Source: Casuarius casuarius
Taxonomy: Eukaryota > Chordata > Aves > Casuariiformes > Casuariidae
Direction: 5' to 3'
Length of the DNA stretch: 64,000 bases
Assembly: GCA_003342895.1 (NCBI GenBank)
Contig: PTFA01000043.1
Coordinates: 782,110 to 846,109 of the forward strand
In this document: positions 24,361 through 35,749 of the stretch, in pieces
Numbering within the stretch: position 1 is the stretch's first letter
How the letters are laid out: every line of letters begins with the position of its first letter
Notes under the pieces: generated by a model
What the model was told of the DNA's origin: nothing
Seen by the model: the letters and a program-made list of their open reading frames with translations, nothing else
Database searches by the model: none
Made by a program: the position numbers and the translations under genes

Positions 24361-24446
24361 TGGGGTTTTTTGTTTTTTGGGTTTTTTTTTAAACAAAGAG
24401 TTTCTTTCTTTTCCTCTCCCTTTGGAAGGAAAAAAAAGAAAAAACA
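24361..24446. repeat. T-rich then A-rich low-complexity tract
   Basis: T-rich sequence with G interruptions is followed by a pyrimidine tract and then GGAAGGAAAAAAAAGAAAAA. The T-rich and A-rich halves could pair weakly as a hairpin. No transposon body is identifiable. Confidence 0.6.
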
Positions 24447-25149
24447 CTAGATAGACAAAACCAGCTATTGTCCTTTTCAAGTTCATATCTAAGAGAAACA
24501 TGAATTGCTACATCTCTCATCAAGTTTCTTACCAAACAGCAAAGGCCTTTGCACTCTTGTAAAGCTAAAATATAGACAAAGCAAACAGCCTTTCAACTCA
24601 GAGCACAGAAAACATTAATAAACTTAAAATTCAGCCAGAAACCAGAAGAAGGAAAGAAATTGTTCGTTCGAAACAACACACGCGTATCTCACACAACTAA
24701 ACCCATCTTGCAAACTTCTCCAAAGGATGATCAAAGGTAAGAGCACACAAATATGCAACACCGAGCGCCAAAGCGTACATAATAAAAAGCAGAGGCATCT
24801 CCTATTCTTTAGGGCTTTATTAAGAAAACGGAGCAAGAAGCGCTTTTCAACTTGCAGGTGAGCAATTCTGTAAGAAGCGCATCGTGCCGGCAGCCTTCAT
24901 TCGGCATCAAGATGGACAACGCGACGGAGCAAGGTTCAAACCACCCAGCCGCTACCCTGCTCTGTTGCCCCTCTCCTTCCACTTACGGAGCTAAGTGGCT
25001 CTCAAAAACACGCTTCCTCCCGAGCCTCCACCTCCTCCTCGCTTGCAGCCTCGGGAATGGAAGAAAAACATAAAAAAGCAGCAGCAGCCGCCACCCTCCT
25101 AAGGAACAGACTTGATGAAAAAGAAAAGCCAACTGCCAGACAACATTTC

Positions 25150-25290
25150 AGTCTACTTCGGCGCTGGCTTGCGCGTGGGAGTACTCGCCAAGACTTGCAC
25201 GAGGCCCCGCTCTGCCTCGCGGCACGTGCTGGCGCTCACGGGGTTAAGGCAACACAAGCCGAGCCTGCCGGAGAAGCGCTACAGCAGGAA
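25150..25290. promoter_or_regulatory. CpG-rich pocket
   Basis: CpG-dense sequence from about TTCGGCGCTGGCTTGCGCGT to GCCGGAGAAGCGC, in an otherwise moderate-GC neighbourhood. It contains GGCACGTGCTGG with a canonical CACGTG E-box. No transcription start can be assigned. Confidence 0.3.
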
Positions 25291-27419
25291 GAAAGAGTTG
25301 CAAGTGATTTTTCTTGGCAAAAGCAGCTCATTGGAATAGTAGCAGGATTGTGCTTACTCCTCATATATAAATGCCAAAATGAGGCTTGCTGACACTTTCC
25401 TGGCATGCCACAGCCCTTGCAGCGGCCCAGGACTGCAACCCAACTTTTGGAGGGACAGAAGGACACACAAGATGTTTCTTCCCCAACCAATCGAACCTCC
25501 TGTCGTGTGATATTATCCAGCATTTCAGAAAGGTGCCTGTCCACCACCACCATCCAGCCCAGCCTCTCCCACAGAGCAGCAGCTCCCTCCCCGCAGCAAA
25601 GCCTGCTTTTTGCAGCCAGCATTTGGGGTCTACGTGAAGCCACCAGCATGCATGTATTCTGGGTGCACGTCCTGGGGTAGGTGGGAGGATTCATCTGTCA
25701 GGCAAGAGGAAGACTGTTGGAACACAGGAACTGGGGCACTTGCTTAGCCAAAGGTCCAGCTTTTCCCATACCGTTTACTCCAACACCTAGCAGACACTGA
25801 GGTGAAGAATTGGCAGGAGGTAAAAAGTGACCCTTTCTCTGGTCCTTCCTTTCAGGATCCCAAGATCAGCAATTTCTGGACCTCCAGAGCAGGAAGCTGC
25901 ATCCAGATCACCATGTTTAATAGACATTAATCTTCCTAAAGGTCTAATCCCTCTGCAGTGCTTCTTCAGACTTAGACTTTTGGCTTCCACAAAATCCTTT
26001 TATATGAGTTTTGTAATTTCATTTTGCCCTACTAAAAGAGCCAAGAAAAAAAAAAGAGGAAAAAGAGGAGAGGCGCTTATCAGTCCCTACTGCTATCAGA
26101 CTTTTCCAACTCAACGCAATCTATTTATTCAGTCTCATCACATGGAAAATGGTTCCATAGACATTTGAGAGGTTCTGGGCAGTGTTTTAAAAAGGAAGAT
26201 CAAATGGCTATTTTGGGACAGACAAAAGTCATTAGCCCGTCCAAAGGCACAGGGCACCGCTCGTGACGCAACTCTGCCTTTTGCCTAGGGGCGGCTGCAG
26301 CACTGCGTGGGGCAACGGCTGAACCGCCCTTGCAACAGGGCAAAGCATAGTTCACTTCCAGGGGAAGAGTAACTTCACTTTCTTCACACCAGAATCACTC
26401 AGGTTTTGGGGTAGGTAACCAGTTTTATCATCTTCTATCACATCCAAATGTATATCTGCTCTCTTGCACGCTCATATTTAACAGCAACCGGTATCTAGCT
26501 CTGCTCTTCCTTCAGTCTCTCCTGTTTCCCCTTCGAGGGTTGGCTTTCTGCTGTTCTTGGCAACATATAGAGCAAACCAGCCACTTTCCCTCTTGCTCTC
26601 CAGCAGTAATGAAAATATATGCTTAAAACCCCAAACAAGAACCCCTCTGCTCCCCAAATTTCTTTAGTAACAGTCTGTGATACAATAACATCACAGCAGA
26701 TGCTCAGACTATTACTCTTAAATTAAAAGACAACAAAAGCAACAGTGCTTTACATCTCCATAGGGAAAAACATAGGTGTTTGCAAACAGAAATCAGTTCT
26801 CTGAGACAAGGTCACGTGTTGCAGCCCTTCACTAAGAGAAGCAACTGTCTCCTGCATAAGCTTGTTGCTTCAAGAACCCCACCGACGATCTGAAAGATGA
26901 AATCGCAAAACCCTACTGCTCTCCACATCCTCTTCAGAAAATAAAATGGGCTAAAGCACGTTAGGTGTGGCTGGAATAAATTTCAGCAGTGAAATCAGGA
27001 AACCTTTATTGGTTAAACTCCCCCTTCCCGTACTTTGATTTAATTTCTGAACTAGGACTGCTACGACCAACTCCTAGTAGCGTTTATTTTTCCTCATGGT
27101 ATTTACATCTCATCAGAAATCCATACTGTCTTCAGTGATGTCCCCCCAGGCTGAAACGATTTCTTATGAAGAGATCAAAAGATCATCTCACCTACTGGGG
27201 CCACAAGAAGTCTCAGGTCACCTCCACCACTGAAGGACAACACTCCAAATTGCCCTGATCTAACTTGCCCATTCCCCCTCTTTAAAGACTCTCCTTTTCT
27301 GAGGTTTGAGGCTCAGTAATCAGCCTTCTAAATTTCCAGCTTTCCAGTCTAGGCAGGAGGTTTGTTTTTCTTGAGCAATATGCCAGTGCTATTATGTGCT
27401 GTACCGCTTCCAGTATTTT
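25291..27419. other. Non-coding stretch, no gene seen
   Basis: A good acceptor-like site (CCTTCCTTTCAG ending at about 25854) precedes an open frame (25827-26168, 113 codons), but no family was recognised and no donor of matching quality follows. Bases 27160-27270 faintly recall a minus-strand CR1 tail (AGATCATCTCACCTACTGG) and are too diverged to call. The rest holds nothing identifiable. Confidence 0.35.
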
Positions 27420-27780
27420 AAGTGCCTCGAGAGGCTTGGCACGAAGGGCACCATGGAAATGTAGTTTTAAGTGATAGCTTCCAACCTCCGCCTTGTAATC
27501 TCCTTTGGAAACGTGGAATTTCGGCAGAAGCAAAGGCGCTCCTCTCACCCAGCACGGACAGCAACTGCGCTCGCTGCAGCGGTCACGGACGGGCTGGACA
27601 GCCACTGCCGAGGGCCAGCATACAACATCCCTCCCCATCTTGGAAAGAAGCACGGTACAACAAGGCGAGGAACCAGCACAGAAGCCAGCCGCAATCGTAA
27701 TTTCATTTTTTCCAGAAGCAAACATACCAGAGCTCGCCGAAACGGGCCGAGCTAGTCGGAGGCGTTGCGGGATGGCTAAT
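27420..27780. promoter_or_regulatory. Moderately CpG-rich segment
   Basis: CpG content is raised across 360 bases, especially near GCAGCGGTCACGGACGGGC and CGCCGAAACGGGCCGAG. Frames on both strands (210 codons minus; 92, 94 and 137 plus) overlap here, as expected when CpG-rich sequence lowers stop frequency. No protein similarity was seen. Confidence 0.25.
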
Positions 27781-29164
27781 TCACAACTGGCACGAAGGCA
27801 GGCAAACTCATTTTCGACTCGCAAACTCAAGTGCGTTGTCCCCACCCGCCATCCTGACCCGCAGGTCAGAGCCACTGCGGCATCAGGAGCAAGGAGCATG
27901 GGCAACATTAACACTTAACTTTGGACACAGAACATCACATTCTCTGTCTGGCGCTTCTAAACATTTTTGAAGGAATATCCTAATCCATCTGCAGACAAAT
28001 TTATGAAAGATAGCTTTAAGTATTTTTAGCTTTAAAAGTTGTGAGGTCTTTTTGCCCTTCCTGCTTCACAATGGTCTCTCGTGTTGGAGGCTATTGTGGG
28101 AGGCCATAAAGCATATATAATCCCTTACATAACAGCATTAAAATAGATAAAGTATTGGGGCTCCAGAAGATTATTATTTAATAATAGTGATTTGCCCTGC
28201 CTTTCATCCAGAAGGATCCTCAAAAACATCAGTTTTACCCAAAATAGACGTTCAGCTGCCTCTGAGACAGGAGAAAGCAAACACCTGAAGTGACTCATCA
28301 GAGCAGAGGAGTAAAAGATGAGTCTCATGTTCACAGAAGATATGACTAGAAGCTCTGCGCAAGTGGAACAAATCAGGAATCCACCTTTAGAGAAAGCGTC
28401 TGAGGATTTCTGTTTATCCAAGTTTTACTGCTGATCCACAGATTGACATAAAATAATAAGCCAAACAAGCCCGCGGGGCACATTTGCTGTGCCAGTCCCA
28501 CCGCATCGCCAACGCTGCATCTCAGTGCTAGCACCACCCACTGCTTCGGCACCTTCCATCCAGTTTTGTCAACATGCCTTTATAAAGATTAATGAATTAA
28601 GCCACATGCTGCTGCTGAATGGTAAGATAACAAATTTTCTTCTCCTTTCATGTCATGATTCAAAGCCTGTTGAATCTGAAGAGAACCTGGATTAGTACTT
28701 TATGGATTAAAAAGAAAAAAAAAAAAAAGGCAGCAAATTTTTCAAAGTCAAAGCCACGTAGGAAATCTGTGAAGGACCGGTTTCTTGACGCTGTGGCTAA
28801 GACACCACATTAGTCTTTCTTGTCTTGGGGAAAATTAGGAAAAAACAATAGATATTTCTGCTGAAACAGAGCCACCACACACCGCCCAGAAGAGACGCAA
28901 GCCCCGCAGCAGCGTGCAGAGCCGTGGAGAGGGTGGGCAAGGGATGTGGAGCTCACGACTATTAAGAAAAAAAAAAATCACTTTTGAGAGCAACCAAAGC
29001 AGGTGCACTGCCCCCTTTTTGATGAGGGAACAAAAAACCTGTCAAGAAATGGCACTTAATTTGCACATATAAATACACCCACGCATAGTCAAGAAAGGGA
29101 AGGGCTTCTCCCCGCTTCTCTGGCTTTGCTTATTTTCCCGTTAGTCACAACACAAATCAAACTG
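27781..29164. other. Non-coding stretch, no gene seen
   Basis: It contains an interrupted A-rich run at 28709-28728 and an A-rich stretch near 28970. Nothing else recognisable was seen; the region near 28240-28320 weakly resembles a minus-strand MIR. Confidence 0.35.
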
Positions 29165-29310
29165 CCAGGCTGACGAGGCCTCCGAGCGCACCAGCGCTTC
29201 CCAAGGCGCACAGCGGCATTCCCGGCGACGGGAGCCTCAGGGAGCCCTGCCGACAGGGCCACCAGCCCGAGCCCCTCCGTGGCTGCCAGGGGCTCCCGCG
29301 CTGGCCCGCA
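29165..29310. promoter_or_regulatory. CpG-rich pocket
   Basis: A GC-rich segment with clustered CpG (GCATTCCCGGCGACGGGAGC, GGCTCCCGCGCTGGCCCGC). Overlapping short frames on both strands show no known protein. No core promoter motif is visible. Confidence 0.3.
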
Positions 29311-29752
29311 CCCACCATTGGACTCCTTGGACATGGATCATATCCGAGCACAAAAAGCAAATGGGCTTGAAGGCTACCAGCACATCTCCCAGCTGGAGCT
29401 CCCAGCGGCAGCACCCCAGCCCTTCTGCTTTACACCTGGCAGCCAAAAGCTACAAGGTCCAAGAAATCATCAGGCACTTGCAAAACACAGGGTTTGGACA
29501 GTAAATACATGATTTTCTAGATAGGCACAAGTATAAACCTACATAAAAATTAACATTTTACCTGTCCAGATTGCGGTATTGCTTTGGAGGTACAGCATGT
29601 GTACAGCATTGCTCATATTTGCTTTAGGATTTCTTTAATGATAGAAATAATTTGGCCTTCAAAGGCAAGCCCAACTTTTCCCTTTGAGAAAACTATTGAA
29701 GTTATATCTCAGTAGTGTATTATTTCCCCAAATCCAAAATAGAGGATGATTC

Positions 29753-29792
29753 TTTTTTTTTTTTTTTTTTGGGGGGGGGGGGGGCAGGGGGG
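29753..29792. repeat. T18-G14 homopolymer junction
   Basis: Eighteen T are followed directly by fourteen G, then CA and six G. The G portion is a candidate G-quadruplex former, and the abrupt T-to-G switch is uncommon. Exact run lengths in an assembly are unreliable at such sites. Confidence 0.9.
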
Positions 29793-30499
29793 AAATCAAG
29801 AGACTAAACTTTCAAGTATTTGGGCTTTACTCTTATCTCATGCTGGAATTAATCTGATCACATAAATACATGCAGATTGCTCACTTCCGATTAACTCCTA
29901 AGGGTAAGAGATAATCTTGAAACCGCTACAGAAGAGTCACCTTAACATCTGTCTGCATGTCTGCAGATCAGCAGCTCAGGAGCTCTGCTGAAATGCATGA
30001 TAATTCGTGCATTTTACTTCATTTTAAGGGAAAATAATTACTTCCTAAACTAAGTTACATTCAGATAAGTTTGTAGAATATGCTTAGAAAAAGTTAAAAA
30101 AAAAATCTTGTCTATACTGTACAGCTGTTTGGGGTTTGCTTTTGGGCATCTGAGCTTTTCGGCTGCTCTGTAATTACCAGAATCCCTGCGTTTTTCAAAT
30201 CCTAGCCACATACATCTTAACAACTGCTTGGCAGATTTTGCTGTGCACATTTAGTTAAATCTGATGAAAGCAAGACTCCTACTGAAGACAGGGACAGGCT
30301 CACTTATCAAGCAGACAAGTATCTACAGGAGTTCATGTGCATTTAGGTATTAGATGAAACTAATTTGAGAAATTCTACCATTAGACACTGAAATCTTATC
30401 CCCACACAAAGAAATTCCAAGCTTTCCAACCTCTTTAGTTAGACGGCACCCAATTTCATCACATTATTTTTTTTAACCATACCCCCATCTTGAAAACAG
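29793..30499. other. AT-leaning non-coding stretch, no gene seen
   Basis: Nothing recognisable. No frame exceeds 66 codons and no repeat family could be assigned. Confidence 0.4.
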
Positions 30500-30600
30500 A
30501 GGGGAACCAACTAGGGAGCGAGTTCTGTAAAGCACTTTGTTGTATCAGTGCCTCAGCTCAGTTTTACACTGATTGTCAAATAATTTACTTAACTTTGGAA
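30500..30600 (+). mobile_element. Weak MIR-like fragment
   Basis: TAAAGCACTTTG, then CAGTGCCTCAGCTCAGTTTT followed by ACACTGATTGTCAAAT, recalls the plus-strand MIR tail (caagtcacttaacctctctgagcctcagtttcctcatctgtaaaat). The similarity is short and diverged, so this is a tentative call. Confidence 0.3.
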
Positions 30601-31074
30601 CTAGCGTGCAAATGAGTTTTTGGATGCCAGCCACAGCGAAGTCTCTAACACAGGAACTATGAAGTCTTTATTAAATATTCTCAACTGAATATCACAAGCA
30701 ATGATACAGGGATGTGTGGGACTGGGTCCAGGAAGGATTTCTTGCACTCTACTCATTTTTTGCTTTAAATTTTTAGCTTTGCACACTGCATCTTTGGGAG
30801 TTGTAATTTTTTACTCACATACTCATTAACAAATCAGTCCCAGGACTTTATGAAAAAATCCAGTTCTGCCACTTCTGACTTGACCTCTCAAAAAGTGGCT
30901 TTGTAGATAAAATCACCTTAGTGCCAACACACTGAAAATGCTTTAGGGTTTTGCTAGTCTGCTTTATACGAGCCAAATCCAAACCAATTGGCCAGTGCTA
31001 GTTCTGGAAGTTCATTCAGATTCATTTCATTCATGTATTCTAAATTTTTGGAAACCAAACAGTTCTTAGGGGCA

Positions 31075-31205
31075 ACTGTATGGCTTTGGTGGACAGAGCG
31101 CTGGATTGGGAGACTCAGCTTCCACCTTCAGCTTTCCACTGAGAGGCCAGTGAGCTTTGACATCTCATTTTAGTTCCCACCTCAGTTTCCCCAGCATTAG
31201 CCAGT
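31075..31205 (+). mobile_element. MIR-like SINE fragment
   Basis: The fragment begins GGTGGACAGAGCGCTGGATT, continues GGGAGACTCAGCTTCC, CCACTGAGAGGCCAGTGAGC and TTTGACATCTCATTTTAG, and ends CACCTCAGTTTCCCCAGC. Order and spacing follow a plus-strand MIR from the tRNA-related part through the core to the CCTCAGTTTCC tail. It is the best plus-strand MIR-like match in the window. Confidence 0.6.
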
Positions 31206-33091
31206 GTATATGTGTATTAGCCAATAATCTTATCCTTCTCTGAAGCACTCTGACTTCTACCAGTCAATGTGCTAAAGGAGAGGAATTACTAAAAGGATAC
31301 CCTGTTAGACTGAACTATCCCTGAATATGGCTTTTTATTTAAAAACAATCATAGTTCTGCTTTTTTTTTTTTTTAAATAGAGAATGAAAGCTCTTTCTCC
31401 TTCACAGCCACACCAGAAACTGTAACGGTTTAAATAAGATTTTACACATACAGTAAAACTGTACTGATGTGATAGAGTTGATTTAGAAAATGGTTTCATT
31501 AAATTGGTGCAATTCCCTCATGTAGAAAATATTATTTTGATTTGAGGATATCTTGCATCAATTTAGCATCAGTAATGAATCAGTTAAAGATTTAGGTAAA
31601 TCACTGTGGTTTTCTTGTCAAGAAAAGAGCGTAACAGAGGACAATTGAAAATGTCATTAGGAAGAAACAGTACAATTTCAGAGCTATGAAATCTAAGGCT
31701 CATTTTCAATTAAAAACTCTGCTAAACTAGCTAAATTTTTACCCAGTGTATGTATGAATGAACACCACTAGCCTGCTGGAAAGTGGATGACTGAAGCAGG
31801 ATAAGAAAGTACACAAGAAATCAGGAATCTCAAGCTAGCATTGATGGGACAGAACAGTCAAAGTAGTCCCTCTGTCCAGGCTGTTGCATGGTCTGTGCGC
31901 AGTAACTCCTGCTGCCTCACTTCCAGGAAAGCAAACTCTCCCAAAAGGAAAGCTGCACGCGAGAAGTACAGACTCTGGGCCAACCCCACAGGAGAGGAGG
32001 TCGGTCTTTGGCATGGTTGCCCCAGGCCAGCGACGGAACCGATGCCAGCGCTGCCGTCCTGTGTAACCATGATAAACGCTCTCCAAAAAGTTCAACTTTA
32101 ATTCAGCAAGCAGAGAAAAAGAGGCTAAAGGAGCAGGAATGGAGATGACTGCACAGACAAGCTAGAACCATAACAGAGGTCTCCTGATGTCTAGCCACTG
32201 CTCCAGCCAAAGACCTACACAAGTCTGCAGGAGCAGGCACAACCTACACCCTTCAACGTAGCCAAGTCTTGGCACCTGTCTACCTCTCCCTGGGAAGAAG
32301 TTATGAGCCTTAACAAGATAGCTAAATCTGTTTCCTTCAGCCAGACTTGCTTCTTCTGTTGCCTCTCTGTGCGTGTGCATGTGCTTCTGCGTGTTTGCAC
32401 AGAGCATGGGCACCCCGATAGTATATAAAATGATAATAATGAGCTCTAAAGACAAGAGTTTCATTTGGCTACAGATACCTTCAGCCTTCCTAAGAAAACA
32501 GATTTCTTTCTTGCGTTGGTCTCCAAGAGATTCACCCATCAAAACGCATAAGCTGTTGAATTGAGTGGGGACACAGCCTGTGCTAACACTGAGAGCGCTC
32601 TCCTAATAGCTCAAGTCCCTTTCTACTATCTTTCATCTGGTTTAGCTCAGTGTTGCTGGTGTATGAAATTTAAAGAGCTCTGAAAAAGATGTTAACGAGC
32701 CCTAAAGAGGAGAGTGCTCTTGCGTTAGTCATTCCCAGGAACACCTGTGAACTATTGAGTTTAATTAGTCTACAGCTGGCACTGAGTGTGTGTGGAAAGA
32801 CAGGGGATTTATTATCAGATTGCAAGTCCTTAGATTGTCTCTTCCAGAGCATTTTCTCCTGTTTGTTTGTTTTGTGATAAAGGACACACAGAGAGCAAGT
32901 GCAATTGTTTAACTAACAGGGAAATCCTTCCTCGGAAACAGTGCCAGATGTGGTAGCGCTCGGATGATGGCATCACGGGGGACGTGCAGGCAGCAGCAGC
33001 CAAGAGCGCCTCAGCAGCGAGCCTCGGCAGGGAGCGCCAGCCGGCCGCGGGCTGGGCAGACCAGGCCTGCCCGTGGTGTGCCATTTACTAC
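31206..33091. other. Non-coding stretch, no gene seen
   Basis: It contains a T14 run at 31361-31374 and a GC-richer segment at 31860-32070 with overlapping short frames on both strands. A segment near 32690-32880 (TTTAATTAGTCTACAGC, GATTTATTATCAGATTG) has weak conserved-element character. CpG rises at 33000-33060. No gene is recognisable. Confidence 0.35.
31361..31374. repeat. Poly(T) run, T14
   Basis: Fourteen consecutive T followed by AAATAG; no retroelement body is recognisable next to it. Confidence 0.9.
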
Positions 33092-33254
33092 TAGTCTCCA
33101 TCCCTGGAGGTGGCCAAGAGACATCTGGACAGAGTTCTGGGCAATGTGCTTTAGGTCACCCTGCTTGAGCAGAGGGTTTGGACTAGATGATTTCCAGAGG
33201 TCCCTTCCAGCCTCAACTGTCCTGTGATTTTGGCTGTCTCCTGGCAGAGCAGCA
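33092..33254 (+). mobile_element. CR1 LINE 3'-end fragment with flanking direct repeat
   Basis: The order matches the avian CR1 3' end: CTCCATCCCTGGAGGTGGCC, GACATCTGGACAGAGTTCTG, GGTCACCCTGCTTGAGCAGA, TTTGGACTAGATGATTTCC, AGAGGTCCCTTCCAGCCTCA and CCTGTGATTTTGG. It is truncated at the 5' side and non-coding. The 11-base word CCATTTACTAC lies immediately before it (33081-33091) and again after it (33255-33265), like a target-site duplication. The last 20 or so bases before the right copy (CTGTCTCCTGGCAGAGCAG) do not look like CR1. Confidence 0.85.
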
Positions 33255-33265
33255 CCATTTACTAC

Positions 33266-34219
33266 CAAATCCATACTCTGTGCCTACATAACGGCTAGGA
33301 GCCCGAGTTTTCATCTTGGTAAAGCACTATACTTTCTGCTCGTCATTCCCTGCGGCTCTGTGTAGAGGTGCCGCTCTCCACACACCTCTGAGAACATCTT
33401 AAAAATAGAGCCAAGAAGTGGGAAAAGCCTCTGCCATCACTTTATTCCATCATCCACAACCCCCTGTGATATTCACCACAGGGAGCTGTTTTAGCACTGA
33501 TTATTTTATCAATAACACACACACCAATTTTCATTAGTGGCAGTGAATCACCTTCAGTTGCCCACCCTCAAATGCCTCCATGTGACTTGCCTAAATTAAT
33601 GGTTGCACTCCCAAGGGAGATCTCAGTTCTCTCCTCCTGCTCTGTTATTTACCCTTATATTCACTAGACAGAATTTTTAAGAGAAATGAAAATATGACTC
33701 CCGTATTGATGAAGGAGCAGAACAGAGCCACCACTCAGCCCCTGAAGCCTCCATCACAGCCAGAGCAGCGGGTGAGAGTCCTCTGGGCAGCCCTGCCTCG
33801 GGACAACAGGCCAGCTCGCACAGACAGCGGCCACCATCCGGAGGCTTTGTAATCTTTGGAGGTGCATCTCCCCCTCCTTGTGCTAAATTCAGATTAACTC
33901 AATCACAGCAATGCCCTACTTAAACTATAATGTGCAAAATAATTATCGCCCCAGCATCATCTTTGCTGACAGCGTCTTTTCTCCCCAGCTAGAGTACGAG
34001 ATCCTTCCTGAGCTGATCGGACTTCATCCTGCCATCACCTTGACATCACCGACTCAGTCACGCTGACATTTCTTCTAGCTGACATCGGAAAGTCTTCACT
34101 AAATCTGTACTGACAGTTTAAGTTCTCTTTAGAAGAAGAAAAAAAGCAAAAAAGCCTTTTCTCCTGTCATGTCATCTCCATAAAATTGCCCTGCCCTTGT
34201 TTCACTTCGTTTTGACAGC
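33266..34219. other. Non-coding stretch, no gene seen
   Basis: Nothing identifiable beyond an A-rich patch near 34135-34155. Confidence 0.4.
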
Positions 34220-34480
34220 CTATCGTTACCGCGGTGGCTCCCGCGCAGCGCGGCGCCGGCCTGCCACCGAGGCCTAACAGCTCCGAAGACCCGACGCGGC
34301 AGCACCTGCAGAAGCGTGCCGGGAGGCTCACTGAAAGCGAATTAAACGGCTCTGTGGTACCCCCACCCCTACCCCACAAGTTGCTCCTCACGCTCCGGCC
34401 CCGCAGTGCTAACAGAGCGCGTTAAGGAGGTGCCCAGCTCCTACGCTCCAGCAAGGCCCGGATCCATGCGGGTTTAAGGC
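34220..34480. promoter_or_regulatory. CpG-rich pocket
   Basis: Clustered CpG from TTACCGCGGTGGCTCCCGCG and GCGCGGCGCCGGCC through to CACGCTCCGGCCCCGCAGTG. No TATA box, clear initiator or donor was recognised. Short frames on both strands (63 and 74 codons) are not family-like. Confidence 0.35.
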
Positions 34481-34714
34481 CTAGCAAGGCCACGCAGGTC
34501 TGACCGGTGAAAGAAGAGGGACTAGATAAAAGCTATGCAAGAGTTCTCCCCCATTGCAATTTAGTAACAAATCACAAACGTCATAAAAGTTAGAAAATTG
34601 TAACAAATTTGACACTCCAACAGACCGCTAGTTCAGGACAGAACAGCGGAGACCTTGCTCTGAGCAGCATCAGAGGCAGGAGAGAAATTTAAATAGAAAC
34701 AAAGTTACTGCATT

Positions 34715-34785
34715 AAGAGCTACTCACGCACTTAACTCCAGGGGTGCGTTTAAGCACCTGCTCCAACCAGGACCCCAAACCAGGG
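34715..34785. repeat. Possible ancient amniote interspersed repeat
   Basis: GCTACTCACGCACTTAACTC, then GTGCGTTTAAGCACCTGCTC and CAACCAGGACCCC. The arrangement GCACTTAA ... TTTAAGCACCTGCT recalls a palindromic phrase common in old interspersed repeats of birds and turtles. It is recognised from memory of the phrase, not from a database. Confidence 0.3.
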
Positions 34786-35530
34786 GCACTTCCAACGAAT
34801 GGCTGCCGCTTCTGCCATCAAGGTAGCTGCCGCAATTAGAGCCTCGCAGGCCCGCGCCGCTCCCAAATCCAGTTCCCCGAGAAACCCCCACTTTCCCCCT
34901 TACAGACAAGGGTTTCACACACAAAGAGGATTAAGAGCCAGATATCAACAGCAAGCAGGCACCTAAAGACACCAATAGGTGCAAAATGGGATTTTCTGGC
35001 ATCAGCCCCAGCAAAGCAGCCAAAGGATGACCCACACCCGAAGCACCAAGCCCAACAAGAGCAGGGAGCCGCAGCCACACCAAAATACCTGGATTTGCCA
35101 CTGCCGCCACAGAAGCCACATCTGAAGGGCAGCATAGCCACACTCCCATCAGAGCCCAGCAGCAGCTCTGAGCCCAACAGCTCGGCCGTTAGCTGACCTG
35201 GCCCTCCCACCCTCGTTAGCAGATTGGAGCCAGCTGTGAGGCACCAGCCCCACCAGCTGCGTGGGGCAGCCCAGGAGGCCCAGCCCTGCCACGCAGCAGG
35301 GCCTCGTTAGGCCCCCAGGGCCTTCGTTAAGCTGGGGAGGGGAACGCTCCCAGCCAAACGTGGTGGCGTGCAGACCACCGCGTGCCTCCACCTGCCCGCG
35401 AGGAAACACGCTCTCATAGCGTGGACCCAAACCCCGAGGGCCTTTGGCCACGTGGCCAGGAACCGACCTCAGGCCACATAGTTAAGAGGCTCTAAAACCC
35501 ACTTTATTAGGACACCTCAGACCTCCTGCT
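34786..35530. other. Unexplained GC-rich block
   Basis: About 750 bases of GC-rich sequence, sharply bounded by AT-rich DNA at 35530. Long minus-strand frames (124 codons at 34836-35210; 100 codons at 35149-35451) overlap in different phases, with Gly/Leu/Cys-rich products that I do not recognise. On the minus strand CCTAATAAAGTGGG places an AATAAA word near 35505, upstream of the block, as in some terminal repeats, but no TG...CA ends or reverse transcriptase were found. It could be a decayed retroelement, an untranslated exon or a GC-rich pocket. Confidence 0.35.
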
Positions 35531-35724
35531 CGCTGAAGTGAGGCAGCTGGCAGACATACTCTTATTTGGGAGGGTGGCAGAGCAGGGGGAATATCCCTGT
35601 GCAACCGAGCTGAAGCTAAAATCCAGATTAAAATTTTACGGTGTTGGATATAAAAGATTTTATGCTAATATAATTTATACAGAATTTAAAACTAATCTCT
35701 GTGCATGGACTATTTCCTGCAATT

Positions 35725-35749
35725 CATATATACGTATACACACACACAA
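35725..35749. repeat. TA/CA alternating dinucleotide tract
   Basis: CATATATACGTATACACACACACA: alternating purine-pyrimidine sequence ending in a short (CA)n microsatellite. Confidence 0.8.

Noticed and set aside
24880..24945. B-box-like GGTTCAAACC, possible tRNA or tRNA-derived SINE
   Set aside because: No A box at the right spacing and no cloverleaf arms upstream.
25827..26168. 113-codon frame containing a good acceptor-like site
   Set aside because: No matching donor or known domain; the C-terminal lysine-rich stretch comes from an A-rich run.
27160..27270. Faint minus-strand CR1-like words
   Set aside because: Only one short phrase resembles CR1; the order of following blocks does not fit.
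34786..35530. GC-rich block considered as a retroviral terminal repeat
   Set aside because: No TG...CA boundaries, second copy, primer-binding site or reverse transcriptase-like frame was found in the window.
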